Positions 11,626-23,257 of a DNA stretch of 64,000 nt are shown here, one piece after another. A program made the translations under genes and the position numbers. Source of the DNA: Parietaria judaica. Taxonomy: Eukaryota > Streptophyta > Magnoliopsida > Rosales > Urticaceae. The stretch is taken from positions 6,347,180 through 6,411,179 of the forward strand of contig OX940872.1 in NCBI GenBank assembly GCA_954871525.1, in the 5' to 3' direction. Numbering within the stretch: position 1 is the first letter of the stretch; each line of letters starts with the position of its first letter. The notes under the pieces are model-generated. The model did not search any database and was not told the DNA's origin. It saw only the letters and a program-made list of their open reading frames with translations.

Positions 11626-13523
11626 ATGTCTGCCATAGTGTGCGGGAAGAGATCCATATTCGACGACCTTCCGGCGACGCCTCAAGTCACTAAGAGAATC
11701 AAGTTTTCTTCTTCTTCGCCGATCCGATTCTCGCCTACCAAATCGTCTTCTCCGTCGCCGTCGCCGTCGATTTATAATCCGTTCGCGAATTTCTCGGAAT
11801 CTTCGACCTTGATCGATTACCTCAAGGGAATCTTTCCGGACATGGACCCTCAGGTACGTATAATTCTGGGCAACCTTCTTTCTTTGGCTTGGTTGATTGA
11901 AGATTGCAAGATTGATTAAGGATTTTTCTTACCCCAATTTTCGATAATTTTGGAGAATTTGAGAGCAACGAGAATGGTTTTTTGGGTTTCCATCGTCCTT
12001 GGGTATAACGAAGTTCTGATTTTTAGTGAACGATGCGAAACTACGAAGTTGAATGTCGAATTTTTGGCTGAACCGGGACGTGTTGCTGGGAATTCTTCGC
12101 AGTTTATGCATGTTTGTGTATTGACTTAGGAGAATGGTTTTAAATTTTCTCTAATTCATGGAGATAATATAATGTAATTGTAGGCTCTTGAGAGATCGCT
12201 TGAAGAATGCGGAGGTGATTTGGATTTAACTATCCGAAGTTTGCACGAGCTTCGACTGGGATCGGCTGACCAAAGTTTGGCCTCTGCTGCGGCGATGGCT
12301 GCCCCATCAGACGGCGCTGGGGATTTAAATGCTCAAGTCCAACCGCAAGGTTTCTATATGTGAATCTCTATAAGTTATATTTGTTTATAGAATTCCGACA
12401 TAGCAGATTGAACTATTGTTTGGATCACAATCGAGGAAATAGAAACGAAATTTAAATGGTTTCGACGATTACTGCCTCAGAGAAAAAGTATAGGATTGTA
12501 GACATGTCTTTGGAACTAGACGTTGTTTTATCTTAGACGGTGAAAGCATGACGACTTTGTTTCTTCTTCTATGGTTGGAAGTTAAGCCTTAGGATCGGTT
12601 TATGCAGTGACAATCGCGAACGGAGAGGTGCCAGCTACTGAGGCGAATCTTCCGAAGGACGGTGCGGACTGGGTGGATCTCTTCGTTAGGGAGATGATGA
12701 GCGCCTCTGACATGGACGATGCGAAAGCTCGTGCTTCGAGAGCGCTCGAGGCTCTAGAGAAGTCCATCTGTGCTCGTGTGAGCTCAGACGCGGCACAAGG
12801 CGCCCAGCAGGTTGCTATCTTTAGTGTTGCGTTTTTTCTGAACTTGTTTTGGGTAGATAAGGGCAAGCATTTATCGTGAAAGAAAGTACTTCCTTCTTTC
12901 AATATAGGAAAATGCAGTGCTCAAGGAACAAGTTGAAGCACTTCTTCAGGAAAATTCAATCCTCAAACGAGCTGTGGCCATCCAACACGAACGCCATAAA
13001 GAGTTCGAAGACAGGAACCAAGAGTTGCATCAACTGAAGCAGCTTGTATCCCAGTACCAAGATCAGCTGAGAACATTAGAGGTCGGAACTCTAGAAACCC
13101 GGAAGCAACTTTGCCATTAATTTTTCATTCCATATAATGTAGTAATAAACTATTTAACTAATTATTCTGTTATGATGTCTGATTGAATAAATAACAATCA
13201 CAACCTATTTCAAAAATTAATAAATTACGAAAATTCTGCTTTATCGCTAATGGATTCAAATAATTTAGTTTTTTTTTTTTTTCTAATTAAGTCAAAACCA
13301 ATACAATCATGTGTACAATTTTTTGATTTGAAGGACTATTTCTGCAATAAAGCTGTCGTATTACACTAATTGTCTTGACGGTTTTTTTCTTCCCCAAATT
13401 TGATTGCTCCTTTGTTGATTTCGTATTACCGAACAGGTCAACAATTATGCGCTTACGCTGCATCTGAAGCAGGCCCAGCAAAGTAACTCCATTCCCGGGC
13501 GATTCCACCCTGATGTTTTCTAA
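11626..13523 (+). CDS. CUE-domain coiled-coil protein (plant ubiquitin-binding family)
   Basis: Five exons with GT-AG borders: 11626-11853, 12184-12349, 12608-12810, 12908-13081 and 13437-13523. They join without a frame break into 285 residues. The first 60 residues are a Ser/Pro-rich, probably disordered segment. A CUE-like three-helix fold follows at about 62-100 (LIDYLKGIFPDMD ... CGGDLDLTIRSL, split by intron 1); CUE domains bind ubiquitin. Residues 132-199 are charged and helical, and 200-257 form a strong coiled coil (ENAVLKEQVEALLQEN, QELHQLKQLVSQYQ). The protein ends with the conserved plant tail GRFHPDVF. Family assignment rests on the CUE pattern, the coiled coil and this tail, as in plant 'CUE-domain' proteins of unknown cellular role. 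It appears intact. Confidence 0.9.
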
Positions 13524-13800
13524 ATGTACATTAACCTTTGATTCTTTGCAGTGCTATGAGGCGACTGTTTTACAGTTCCGGCAACCTCATATCACAAATG
13601 GTCTGTTGTTTAGAAGCCGATATTTGCCAACCGGAGAGGCCTGATCAGTGCCGAAGGCAAACACTAAGGAAAAATTTAGTTACTGTAAGTTGCATTGATG
13701 CACAGCGGCCGGTATTTGTTTGTTTATCTTATTTATCACATCTTAACTCTTTTTTATTTATGTATAAGAAATCGTAATACTCTGCCGACCGCCATAGCGC
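13524..13800 (+). other. Probable 3' UTR of the CUE gene
   Basis: Sequence after the TAA at 13521-13523 keeps moderate G+C to about 13790, then drops to A/T-rich DNA. A TTTGCAG at about 13546-13552 could be an acceptor for a UTR intron. No exact polyadenylation site can be assigned. Confidence 0.4.
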
Positions 13801-15312
13801 CAATTGTAACGGCAATTAAATATTATGTATTGAATAATAAGTAATAACATTATAAATATATTTTTTTTACTATGATCGCACTCGTGCTTCTGTTTCTCTT
13901 TCGACTTTATATACGTTTTAACCCTAGGGAGGTTAGGGCAACCGGAATTCCGTCCAATATAAATTGGCGATTCTCGCCCGTGTAAAGTATTGGATTTCTA
14001 TAAACTTATCCAATCTATAATTTTTTTTTCCACAATTAGTCAAATATGATTTTAAACATTTGTGAAACTAAAATACTAAACTTTACATTAAAATATCCAA
14101 TTTTAACACTAATAACACCAAATATATTGTTTTTTTTTTTTTTTTTTTTTTTTGAATTTCAACCATGAATTAAAAAGGCCACAAGGGATGGTAAGAGTCT
14201 TACCGTAAGACTTGGTAAAGAAAATTCAATATTGGGTAACGTGGTGCCTTAAATTCAATATAATTGTATTTTATTTTTACATACATGTGATATATTGATT
14301 GATTTTAGCGTCACTAATAAGTACCAATGCTGATACAAAAATAAACAAATAACTCGAACGTACGTATAGTCTATAGAGTGACTTTTTATTGTTATCTACA
14401 TTAGATTATTCATATTTATAGTACATCACCTCATATATATATAAAAAGAAAAAGAAGAAAAAAAAACATTAGATTATTTATAATTAAAATGGTCCATGTG
14501 ATTGGCATCTTCGATGGATGATTCGAAGACGCAAACTGATAAAGTCTTTCATTACATAACAACTCAACTATAATTTATAAAGGACATGCTAACGTGTTTA
14601 CCTTTTGCTTTATAAATATATCAACGCACTTTACAAGTGTTGAGCCACCTCCAAAGAACGTACTATTTTGATATATAATATGGACATTTTTATAATTAAT
14701 ATACATATCAATTCAATTTTAACCATGAAAATGATGTGATGTTGCCACAAAATAGCCAAAGCTTGCGACTCAGTAAATGTACGATATTAATATCGTACAT
14801 CATCCTAGGTTTGACGACACAAATATCAAGGAAATGTTGCTTTTTATTTTCTTTTATTTTATATAACAACCATGTCGTCAATATTCAAACTTCAAAGCAC
14901 ACTTGAGGACCAAAGAAAGAAGAAGCTCAAGTTCTAAATTTGTCTTCCATTGACTCAAAACATGTTTTGGTCAATCATGATAATTTTTGAAGTTTGAATT
15001 TGTAAGTAACCAATAAATACAACACCCAATCTGAACAATATGTATTTGATTTTGTTGAAAAAATTATGGAATTTCAAGCAACCAAGCAAGGACTTTTCTT
15101 TTCTTTATTTATTGACTAGCACAAATAACCATAAATACACACAACTTGCCTTCAATAAAAGATTGAAAAGAAAAAAAAAAGTTATTACAAACCCCATCAA
15201 TTTCTTCAAGCTTTCATGGGTAAGAAAAAGAGGGGGAAAAAGAAAATAAGAAGTATTAAGATCCTAACTAATAGAGATTAGAGAGATGATTAAGGGATAA
15301 TCATAAGCTAAG
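13801..15312. other. Intergenic between the CUE and calmodulin-like genes
   Basis: A/T-rich, with a poly(T) run at about 14131-14152. It includes the 3' side of the minus-strand calmodulin-like gene. No gene seen. Confidence 0.6.
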
Positions 15313-15984
15313 TTAATTAGAGATGTTCAAGGCTCCACTCTTCATCATCTTCTTGAACTCTTGAAAGTTGACCATTCCATCTCCATCCATGTCAACCTTC
15401 TTGATCATCTCCTTGCAGCTCTCAACTCTCTTGCCTTCCTTTAACCCTAACGACGACAAGATCGATCCCAATTCGTCGAACGAGATCAACCCGTCTTTGT
15501 CCTTGTCGAACACCTCGAAAGCCTCCTTCAAATCCTCCTCGTCGTCGTCACCGTTCCTCATCACGACTCTCTCGTGCTCGCGGCCGACCATGGACTCGCA
15601 CAAGGCGCCAAACTCCTCGAAGTCGATCAAGCCGTCCCCGTTGACGTCGAGCTTCCCGACCATCTCCTCGACCTCCCGCTCGCTCAGGAAAATCCGGATG
15701 TTCTTGAGGGAGTCCCGAAGCTCCTGCTTCGTTATGAAGCCGTCGCTGTCCTTGTCGAACGTCGCAAACACTCTTCGAAGCTCCGGCTTTCTACTACTTC
15801 CGACCTTGTCGTCTTTACTCATGCTGGCCTCGTCGATCTTTTTCGGAGACGGCTTCGAATCAACAACACTTGATTGGAAGAAGGATTGAAACCATGCACG
15901 GAATTTCTTGGTGTTGAAGTAGAAGAACAAGTTGAAGAGGCCGGCGATGAACAATATGGCTAATAGCAATATGTTAAGCACCAT
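15313..15984 (-). CDS. Calmodulin-like protein with four EF-hands and an N-terminal membrane anchor
   Basis: A single-exon gene of 223 residues that binds calcium and passes the signal to partner proteins. Residues 1-23 are a hydrophobic helix ([20 protein letters not shown]) followed by TKKFR, so it is probably a signal anchor or uncleaved signal, as known for the CML3/4/5 group of endomembrane-associated calmodulin-like proteins. Four 12-residue calcium loops are present, each with Asp at position 1, Gly at 6 and Glu at 12: 77-88 ([12 protein letters not shown]), 113-124 ([12 protein letters not shown]), 160-171 ([12 protein letters not shown]) and 198-209 ([12 protein letters not shown]). 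All four look functional. An acidic linker (GDDDEED) separates the two EF pairs. The coding region is richer in G+C than its flanks and has no break. Confidence 0.95.
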   Translation of the reverse strand: MVLNILLLAILFIAGLFNLFFYFNTKKFRAWFQSFFQSSVVDSKPSPKKIDEASMSKDDKVGSSRKPELRRVFATFDKDSDGFITKQELRDSLKNIRIFLSEREVEEMVGKLDVNGDGLIDFEEFGALCESMVGREHERVVMRNGDDDEEDLKEAFEVFDKDKDGLISFDELGSILSSLGLKEGKRVESCKEMIKKVDMDGDGMVNFQEFKKMMKSGALNISN

Positions 15985-16061
15985 AGTTTCCCTTTTCTTC
16001 TTCGGATTTTGGAGAAGAAAAAGAAGAAAGGAATAAAGAGGAATGACAAAAATTTGTCGTC

Positions 16062-16095
16062 TTATATATATGATTATATATATATATATATAGCT
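16062..16095 (-). promoter_or_regulatory. TATA-rich region upstream of the calmodulin-like gene
   Basis: An alternating TA stretch lies about 80-110 bp upstream of the ATG on the minus strand and could act as TATA box. It could equally be a simple microsatellite. Confidence 0.35.
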
Positions 16096-16344
16096 TTGAA
16101 TTTGAGCAATGCTTTGGAGCTGAATACGCGGTTTTAGGTGTGTGCGCTTTCGAACCCCACAAACCGCGTTACACTTTCAATATTATCTTTTTATATATGT
16201 GACTGTATTTGTATCTCTTATAATGAGGATTAATCTTGTGTGGAACTAAATAGTTCAAAAAAATTGACAACGGAAAAAGTATCTAAGTTAGAGTGAATTG
16301 TGAAGGTGGGTATATATTAATTTTTATTATTATTTTCTAGTAGA

Positions 16345-17215
16345 AAAAGTATACAAGTACGGCAAAATTATAATTCTGTCCAATTTTCTAGTAGATAAAG
16401 TATACCAGAAAACCATTTTCTAGTAGAAAAAGTATACCAGAATCCTAGACTGGCATAGCTAAATTTCACAGATTTTTTCATATTCTTTTTTTTTTGTCCC
16501 GGTCCTTATTTTGCTATACAAGTACGGTAAAATTATAATCCATCCAATTTATTTTCAAAAACGTTCTTATATTGTCTGATTTTTGCTATAAAAACTTAAT
16601 CAGAGAGACATAGGGTTGAATATTTGATACACGACTCCCGTCCCGGTCTAGGTTTGAGAACCAGAAACCTAGCCTAGCCTAGCTAAAATTCTCAAAATTT
16701 TGTCTTTATCTTGGATTTTGCTATACTAGTATTGTAAAATTATAATTCGTCCAAATTCTATTTTAAAAATTTTCTTGAATATTCTAGTCTTTATTATAAA
16801 AATGGTTAATCGGAGAGACATAGGGTTGAAAATGTTACACACGACTCCCAGTCTTGGTCCAGGTTTGAGAACTGGAAACCTAGACTAGCCTAGCTGAAAT
16901 TCCCGGATTTTTGTCTTGGTTTTGGTTTTGGTTTTTTTGTTTTGTTTTTTTTTTGGTCTCGATCCTGGATTATGCTATACAAGTGCTCTAAAATCATAAT
17001 CCGTCTAATTTATTTTTGAAAAATCTTCTTTAATCGTCGAATTTTTGATATAAAAATAAAATGTTAATCGGAGACACATAGGGTTGAAAATGTTGTACAA
17101 GGTTCCCAGTCCTGGTCCAAGTTTTGAGAACCATAAACCTAGACTGACATAGGTAAAATTCTTGAATTTTTGTCCCGGTTTTGGTTTTTTGTTTCGATCC
17201 TGAATTTTGCTATGA
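16345..17215. repeat. Diverged tandem repeat, period about 210-250 bp
   Basis: A unit beginning GCTATACAAGTACGGTAAAA recurs near 16512, 16719 and 16972, with a partial copy near 16350 and a final start at about 17205. Conserved marks in each full copy are ATAATCCGTCCAA, TTAATCGGAGAGACATAGGG, ACGACTCCCAGTC, TTTGAGAACC and AAACCTAGACTAGCCTAGCT. Spacing drifts because of variable TTTTGG-rich tails. No coding content. Confidence 0.75.
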
Positions 17216-17441
17216 TTATGGATTTTTGTCCTAAATTGTATGTCTTTTTTTTTTCTTCAAGATATTTCATTTTTAGCATAAAATTGTTTTTTAATGAACT
17301 CATATTTGCCGAACTTGTATATTATTCTTCTTATAAATGATAAACAAAATTTAGGTACTTAAAATGAAATTTAGTGTACTTCTAAAGATATGACAAGTTG
17401 ATCCTGAATTTATTTTATTTCACGTTATTGAGTATATATTG

Positions 17442-17556
17442 ACAACATGTGCTTGGTCTAGTGGTAACAAGTATATCACTTAAGACATTAGAGGAGTTCG
17501 AGTCACCATGTAAGTATGAGTGAGATCCAAAGATACTCATATATATATATATATAA
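17442..17556 (+). mobile_element. tRNA-derived SINE
   Basis: The body starts near GTGCTTGGTCTAGTGGTAAC, which fits a polymerase III A box (TGGTCTAGTGG). About 35 bp later GAGTTCGAGTCAC fits a B box. The 3' tail is (AT)n. It is bounded by an 11-bp duplication, AGTATATATTG, at 17431-17441 and 17557-17567. A related copy lies at 49936-50091 on the other strand. It does not fold as a functional tRNA and has no anticodon arm. Confidence 0.8.
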
Positions 17557-17567
17557 AGTATATATTG

Positions 17568-18420
17568 GCATTTATAATTAAGCAGAAGAAAGTTGCACGT
17601 TATTCTCATAAGCTTTTCAAGTGTATATATATATATATATAATATTGAATGTATATAGTTCTTTTTCTTTTATTTTCTTATGCTAAAATATTCTTGTTCT
17701 TCTTTGCGTTTATTCCAATAATATCAACTCAAAAGTCAAGAAATTGAAATAATTAAACAACGTGTCACACTAAAAACAATTCGGTGGTAACAATAATGTT
17801 ATACATTTATTGCCAACTGAGTTTTAATTAACTGCTTCTCCTCATTAATGATTTAATTATTGCTTCTTAAATAACTAAAAGAATTCAACCAAACCACTTT
17901 ACATTATATACTCCAAACTCACGTTAAATTGATAAAATATAATGCTTGTTGTAATTTCGACGCAATTGTCACTGATAACTACTAAATTTAGTGTTCTACA
18001 CTTGAGGTATCAAAGTTTATTATTCTAATTATTTCAATTTTGTCTCTATTCATAGAAAGTTTGACTGTGGAAAAGCTAGTTAAATTATAATCAAGCTTTT
18101 CTAGGAAAATTACACGGAAAGTTTCTAAGATTAATGGATTTTATAATGATAATAAAAAAAGCTTCAATTTTGTTATAGACAGCCAAAAAAAAAAAAAAGT
18201 GAAAATTAATTTGATGACTTATAAAGGTGCATTTTCACGTGACCACGTTATATAGATATTACCCAAAAACTAGCCTACCAACCTTAGTGTTCTATAAAAA
18301 GATTTCATATGATTTGTTATTTTCATTTTCATGTTTTAGACATGTGATAACAATAAGGAGATACCATGTATTATAAATTATAATTAATAAGAGGTATACA
18401 TGTTAGCATTTATAAATCCA
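17568..18420. other. Intergenic, A/T-rich
   Basis: A (TA)n run at about 17623-17642 and otherwise unremarkable A/T-rich DNA. No gene seen. Confidence 0.6.
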
Positions 18421-18429
18421 TGTCATATG

Positions 18430-19160
18430 GTTTGGGTGTTTCTTGGCGCCTAAAAAAATTAAGGCACGTCTTGAAAAATGTGCCCAAGAGGCTAAATTAA
18501 TAAAGAGCTTATAAAGGCGCTCCAGCCCCGGCCCGAAAAAGGTCAGCGAGACTCGGGTCAAAAAGTCAACAAAACTTGGCTAAAAAAAGACAGTGAAAAA
18601 ATCAAGTTTTTACCCTAAAATTTGGCCTATAAATAAAATTTAATAAGCATTTTGATTATTTACAAAAGCACCGCGCGCGCACACAATGCAACAAGCACCG
18701 TGCAAGCTATATCTTAATTGCTGAGGGGACCAATAAAATAATTATTAATTACTAACAGGTCTATATATCCTCCTATAAATAGAATCTCATTTAAATGAAA
18801 ACGGCAACTCAAATCAACTCCGATCAAGTTATCACAAACTCACAAAACGCTCTCTAAAGTAATAAAACCTTCGGTTTTCATTTTCTTAAATATCCCGACT
18901 TAAGTATCCGACTAATGATGAGCGTCGGAGGTAGATAAGGAGGCACACCCTCCGTACCCCTTTAAATTCACGTTTTCTTGTTTTCTCAGATACGGAGACG
19001 GAGGCATTAATTGCGGGAAATATTTCTAGCCTATTAAAAAAGAAGAATTAATCTTCAAGACCCCTTTTCACCGTCAAGCGGCCAAAATTAAAACTTGGAC
19101 CGCTCTAAGTGTTCGATCTATTTTTCGACATTAATACCAAATTATATTGTAGAACTTTTT
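18430..19160 (+). mobile_element. Solo LTR or LTR remnant, Tat/Ogre-like Ty3/Gypsy
   Basis: This has a plant LTR layout: a G/C-rich upstream part, TATA box CCTATAAATAGAATC (about 18772-18786), then a leader with GAGCGTCGGAGG (about 18920), ATACGGAGACGGAGGC (about 18991), TTGGACCGCTCTAAGTG (about 19093) and TTTTCGACATTAATACCA. The order 'GCGTCGGAGG, GGAGACGGAGGC, TTCGACA' is typical of Tat-lineage LTRs. No second LTR, gag or pol is seen, and no target duplication was found. Ends are approximate. Confidence 0.55.
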
Positions 19161-19306
19161 TTATTTATACCATTCCTCTTGAGCACTGCCTGCATATTGA
19201 TGACAGAACATGCCCTCCATTAGATAACATAATTTCATCAACCATCTATTTTCATCAATATTTCTTTATATAATTTATTAGTGCTCTTTTTTCCTCGTGG
19301 AAAAAT

Positions 19307-19354
<48 letters not shown>

Positions 19355-20941
19355 TGTGTGTTGCACACTATCGCACGCATGAATGGCCTTTCCACAAAAC
19401 TTGAACGTTGAGTTTTCTACTTGTCTTTGGCATACCAAGACTGAAAAAGGTGAGGTCAATAAAGTCAATCTTCTACTACGGTGGTAATTGCTATATGTGG
19501 TTCTTATAATAAAATATTATTTAATGAACTATAAAATATTGTGATAATTATCAAAATTTGTTACAAATTACATATTAAATATAATTGAGTTTGCAAACAC
19601 CGAAGGGATATTAAATAAAGGGAAGAGTACTTAGTCTTCTGATAAAATAATGTACTTTACAAATCGTTGAAATAATAATATGTTTTTTTATTAAGTTACG
19701 GAATATTACACCGTTTCACCATGGTTTTTATCATCCGTCGTGTAAACTCCGTAAGGTAATTTACAATTTGTATGGGCTAGAACTAGTATGGGCTTTTTCT
19801 ACGTTCAAAATTTTACTCGATATAAGATTCGTGTCCGGTTACACCTATAATTAGAAGCAAGAAGAAAAAAAAGAAGGTGGGGTTCAAACCGTCCTTTTTA
19901 CGTATTATACCCTCTAATTTTATTTTTTTTAGACTGACACTGGACATAGAAAATAAGCTCCACATACTATTACTACTAATAATAAGAATGGAAAAAATAA
20001 ATAGAAAATAAATTGAAAAGTGAAAATCAAAGCTTAAACTGATTTATATATGCTTTTATTTTATATATTCCATGGCCTAGCGTAGTGCCGTAAAGGTTAT
20101 GCCAAACATTAACGCCATCATCATCCATTGATAGCATCAGATGCTCTGCTTAAAAGGATTAGAGTGATTATAGTAATATATGCACTTTAAGAATTAATCA
20201 ATGGAGTTGGAATAATTTTACAGTCACTTGAAGGAATTTAGCACATCATATATGGGGATAATTTTCCTATATATTGATCAACTTATACTTGTGAATAATA
20301 TATATGCTTCTATATGCTTCTGAATAATATCTTGGCAAGTGTGTTTGCGTCGTTTTACAAGTTACGTGAGTGGATTGCGAATTATATAGTACGACAGGGT
20401 TGTAAGAGCGTAAACATTACCAAATGGCGCACTACAACACCTCAAAAATTAGGAAGATCAATTACAGTAATCTGGCTTAAATCCTAAGCATTACATGAAG
20501 CATTTATTTAGTTAATTGCTAATGGTTTATTCAAATGGAAAATGAATAAATAAATATTCAAATGGTAGCTCATATGGCCCTCTTTCAAGCCCACTAAAGC
20601 CCTTCAACAAAACCCAAAATTTGTGAAGCCAAGCCTATAACTTGCACAATATTATTTTGGGTCTCCTACTCTCCTTAAGCCTTTACATCAACATAACATG
20701 ATTGTGTACTTTTAAGCATTGAAAAATTATTTTAATAAACATTTGGAACATTTACGGTACAAGTATTGTCGGTATTTTTTCGGCTTTCCGGTATTCACTA
20801 TATACGAAGTCCCAAAACTCGTAATTTCTATCATAAAAAAATTAATATTTTTTCCCTGAAACTTTAGCGGAAATACGTAATATCTAATGGAAATATAGCA
20901 TTTGATACATAACTCTATCAATAGCTTAGGGAATAATTAAT
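19161..20941. other. Intergenic, A/T-rich
   Basis: Contains an (AT)n microsatellite at about 19311-19352. The rest is A/T-rich and has no supported gene. Confidence 0.6.
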
Positions 20942-20950
20942 AAAAATATA

Positions 20951-21827
20951 GGGATAATAGCGGCAAAAGTGGCCAAAGTTAGGCCAAGTGTGCAAATAAG
21001 TGGCCAAACCGATTTAATATCGGCATAAGTAGCCAAAGTTTACCAAACCGTGGACAGTACAAATTCCATCCATTTCATGTCAACACCGTTAGTCCCGGCT
21101 CTAACTAACAATGAGGCCAAAATTATTAACGAGATTATCACTTTTTTTACAAAGTTTTTAAAACACTACCCATTTAGCCAAAATGAGTAATATTTTTAAA
21201 AATATATTGTGGCTAAATGGGTATTTCCTTAAACAAAATTTCGGGTCTCTAACAATTAAATATATCTCAATAAAATAATATTACAAAGTCTCGATTTTAG
21301 CCTCGACTCTAACTAACGATGTTAGGCCAACATTATTAACGAAATTTTTATTTTGTACAAACGTATTAAAACATACATATTTTAGTTCATTTTAATACAC
21401 ACAATGAGTAATTAAAAAAAAAAAACTTGTGGCTAAATGGGTAGTTTTGCTTATGGCAATATTATTTTTATATTTATTAGAGAAGTTTTTTGTGCTATTG
21501 ATGTTGATATATTGTTTTTATTGTTCATGTAACATTTTTGAAGTTCATATAGTGTTCTTGATATTCATATATTATTTTTAATGTTGATTTTAGTATTAGT
21601 CTTCTTGATGTTCATATCATGTTTTCATATATTGACCTAAAATCTCAAACCAATTGAAAAAATAATGATTTTAGCGCTGACGTGGCTAACGGCGTTGACA
21701 TGAAATGGATGAAATTTGTACTGTCCACGGTTTGGTAAACTTTGGCTACTTATGCCGATATTAAATCGGTTTGGCCATTTATTTGCACACTTAGCCTAAC
21801 TTTGGCCACTTTTGCCGCTATTATCCC
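20951..21827. mobile_element. Non-autonomous MULE-like element with perfect target duplication
   Basis: An 877-bp element. The left end GGGATAATAGCGGCAAAAGT pairs with the right end ...CTTTTGCCGCTATTATCCC, and the inverted repeats run for well over 100 bp (for example ACCAAACCGTGGACAGTAC on the left). A perfect 9-bp duplication AAAAATATA lies at 20942-20950 and 21828-21836. No transposase frame. The centre repeats TTGATGTTCATAT-like phrases. Confidence 0.9.
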
Positions 21828-21836
21828 AAAAATATA

Positions 21837-22968
21837 TGAAGAGATAAATTAATACATCGGTGAAGACTAGTGCACAAATAATAATTAAGAGGGTAAGATA
21901 GTAAATAATAATAAGTTGAGAGAGAGGTCAAATTTATATATAGATGATGTGGAGAAAGGTGAAGTCCCTCGTACGGCTGATCTGACTTGTCACGCATCGC
22001 ACGGCTGGTATTGACTCATGACAGTTTTTAGTAAATCAGTGATGATTGATTGAAGGTAAAATTAGAGTCTTATTGTGGGTCCCACTAATAATCACTCACA
22101 GCATCATTCATTCTCTCACTGGCAATGCCCAATAATACCACACGCCTGCCTCTGTCTACCTTGCAGTAATAATAATAAAATAACAAAATAAATGTTAAAT
22201 TGTGTGTAACACATGAGTTATTTGATAATTTGCGGTTAATTCCATTTTCAGAATTCGTTAATATATAATAATCCGAAACCGAGCGATATATCGGTCTTCG
22301 GTTTCTATGCGGCACATTCGATTTTAAAGGTTTGAATTCGGTATTTGGTATATACAATATTGCGTAAAATCAGGTTTTTGATTTAATATTAGGTTTAAGC
22401 AGGCAATATATATGTTACTTTTTGCAAATGGAACAGACATTATGCAAAGATAAAATCAAGTATCAGATGACACCAACATGCCAGAATTACCCTTCATACT
22501 CATTGATATCCTAATTACATTTCAACCAAAAAAAATCCTCATGATAGAATTAGATCATATAATAATATTAGTGGTGAAATGATCTCATATTGGCATTTTC
22601 AGGGTTGTGGGATCCATGAGATTGATGCTTATATAGTAAAGCCAAAAGTGATTTAATTATTTCAATCCAAAACACTCAACATTTGCAAGCCATAATGCCC
22701 TTGTTACGTCCTTGTATTTCCCACTTAGTACTCGTAAAATCTGGCCCCATTTTTCTCAATAAATAGTGCTCAAAAAGGGACTTCACGCCATACTAAAAAT
22801 CACGTAATAGCCAAATCAATAGAAACTACTGTCGTAGATGTACATCTTCACTGCATGGTTTTGGTATTTTTAACGTATAATATATGTATATATATGTATA
22901 TATAAATATGTGTGTTATATTGTGCTTTGGATGCCAAAAAGAGTATATCAAACATCAATCCAGTCAAT
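21837..22968. other. Intergenic
   Basis: A short purine/pyrimidine-rich region near 22080-22160 is slightly G+C-richer but has no supported exon. The rest is A/T-rich. Confidence 0.5.
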
Positions 22969-22982
22969 GACCCACTAGAGGG

Positions 22983-23243
22983 ACCGATTTTGGCGGTCAT
23001 CGGCGTGTTGACCCTGTCGGTAGGTTCCCCCCGCTTCTGCTTTTGGACCCTAGATCTTGCAACGAGGTTGCTAATTGTATTGCTAAAACACGCCTTGTTT
23101 CTTTGTCTTCGGACTCCTCGTGGACCGAGTGCCCGGAATGGCTTGTAAACGTTGTTTATATATTGGGACTCCGTCCATCTTGAAAATCAATCGGATTGCA
23201 TCTGTTTCTCTCAACAAAAAAAAAAAAAAACAAACAAATAAAA
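22983..23243 (+). mobile_element. 5'-truncated LINE (3' end of the RNase H-like region plus poly(A))
   Basis: From about 23054 one frame reads RSCNEVANCIAK, then WTECPEWLVNVV and a stop at 23180-23182. This matches the C-terminal end of the RNase H-like domain in plant non-LTR retrotransposons (pattern R..N.VA..LA). About 30 bp further is a poly(A) tract (about 23216-23230). The insert is bounded by a perfect 14-bp duplication, GACCCACTAGAGGG, at 22969-22982 and 23244-23257. Truncation at the 5' end, a poly(A) tail and a target duplication together are the signature of target-primed reverse transcription. Confidence 0.88.
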
Positions 23244-23257
23244 GACCCACTAGAGGG

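Noticed and set aside
15368..15889. Two long plus-strand frames over the calmodulin-like gene
   Set aside because: They are antisense shadows of the EF-hand coding sequence, low in complexity (Ser-rich), with no family resemblance.
17445..17510. A possible tRNA gene
   Set aside because: A and B boxes are present, but the acceptor and anticodon stems do not pair, and the unit has a SINE-type tail and target duplication.
19385..19410. TTTCCACAAAACTTGAACG looks like a broken miR396
   Set aside because: The central GCTTTC is missing and there is no complementary arm nearby.
19238..19468. Frames with runs of Tyr-Ile (also at 24771, 36305, 40571 and 53004)
   Set aside because: These are translations of (AT)n microsatellites.
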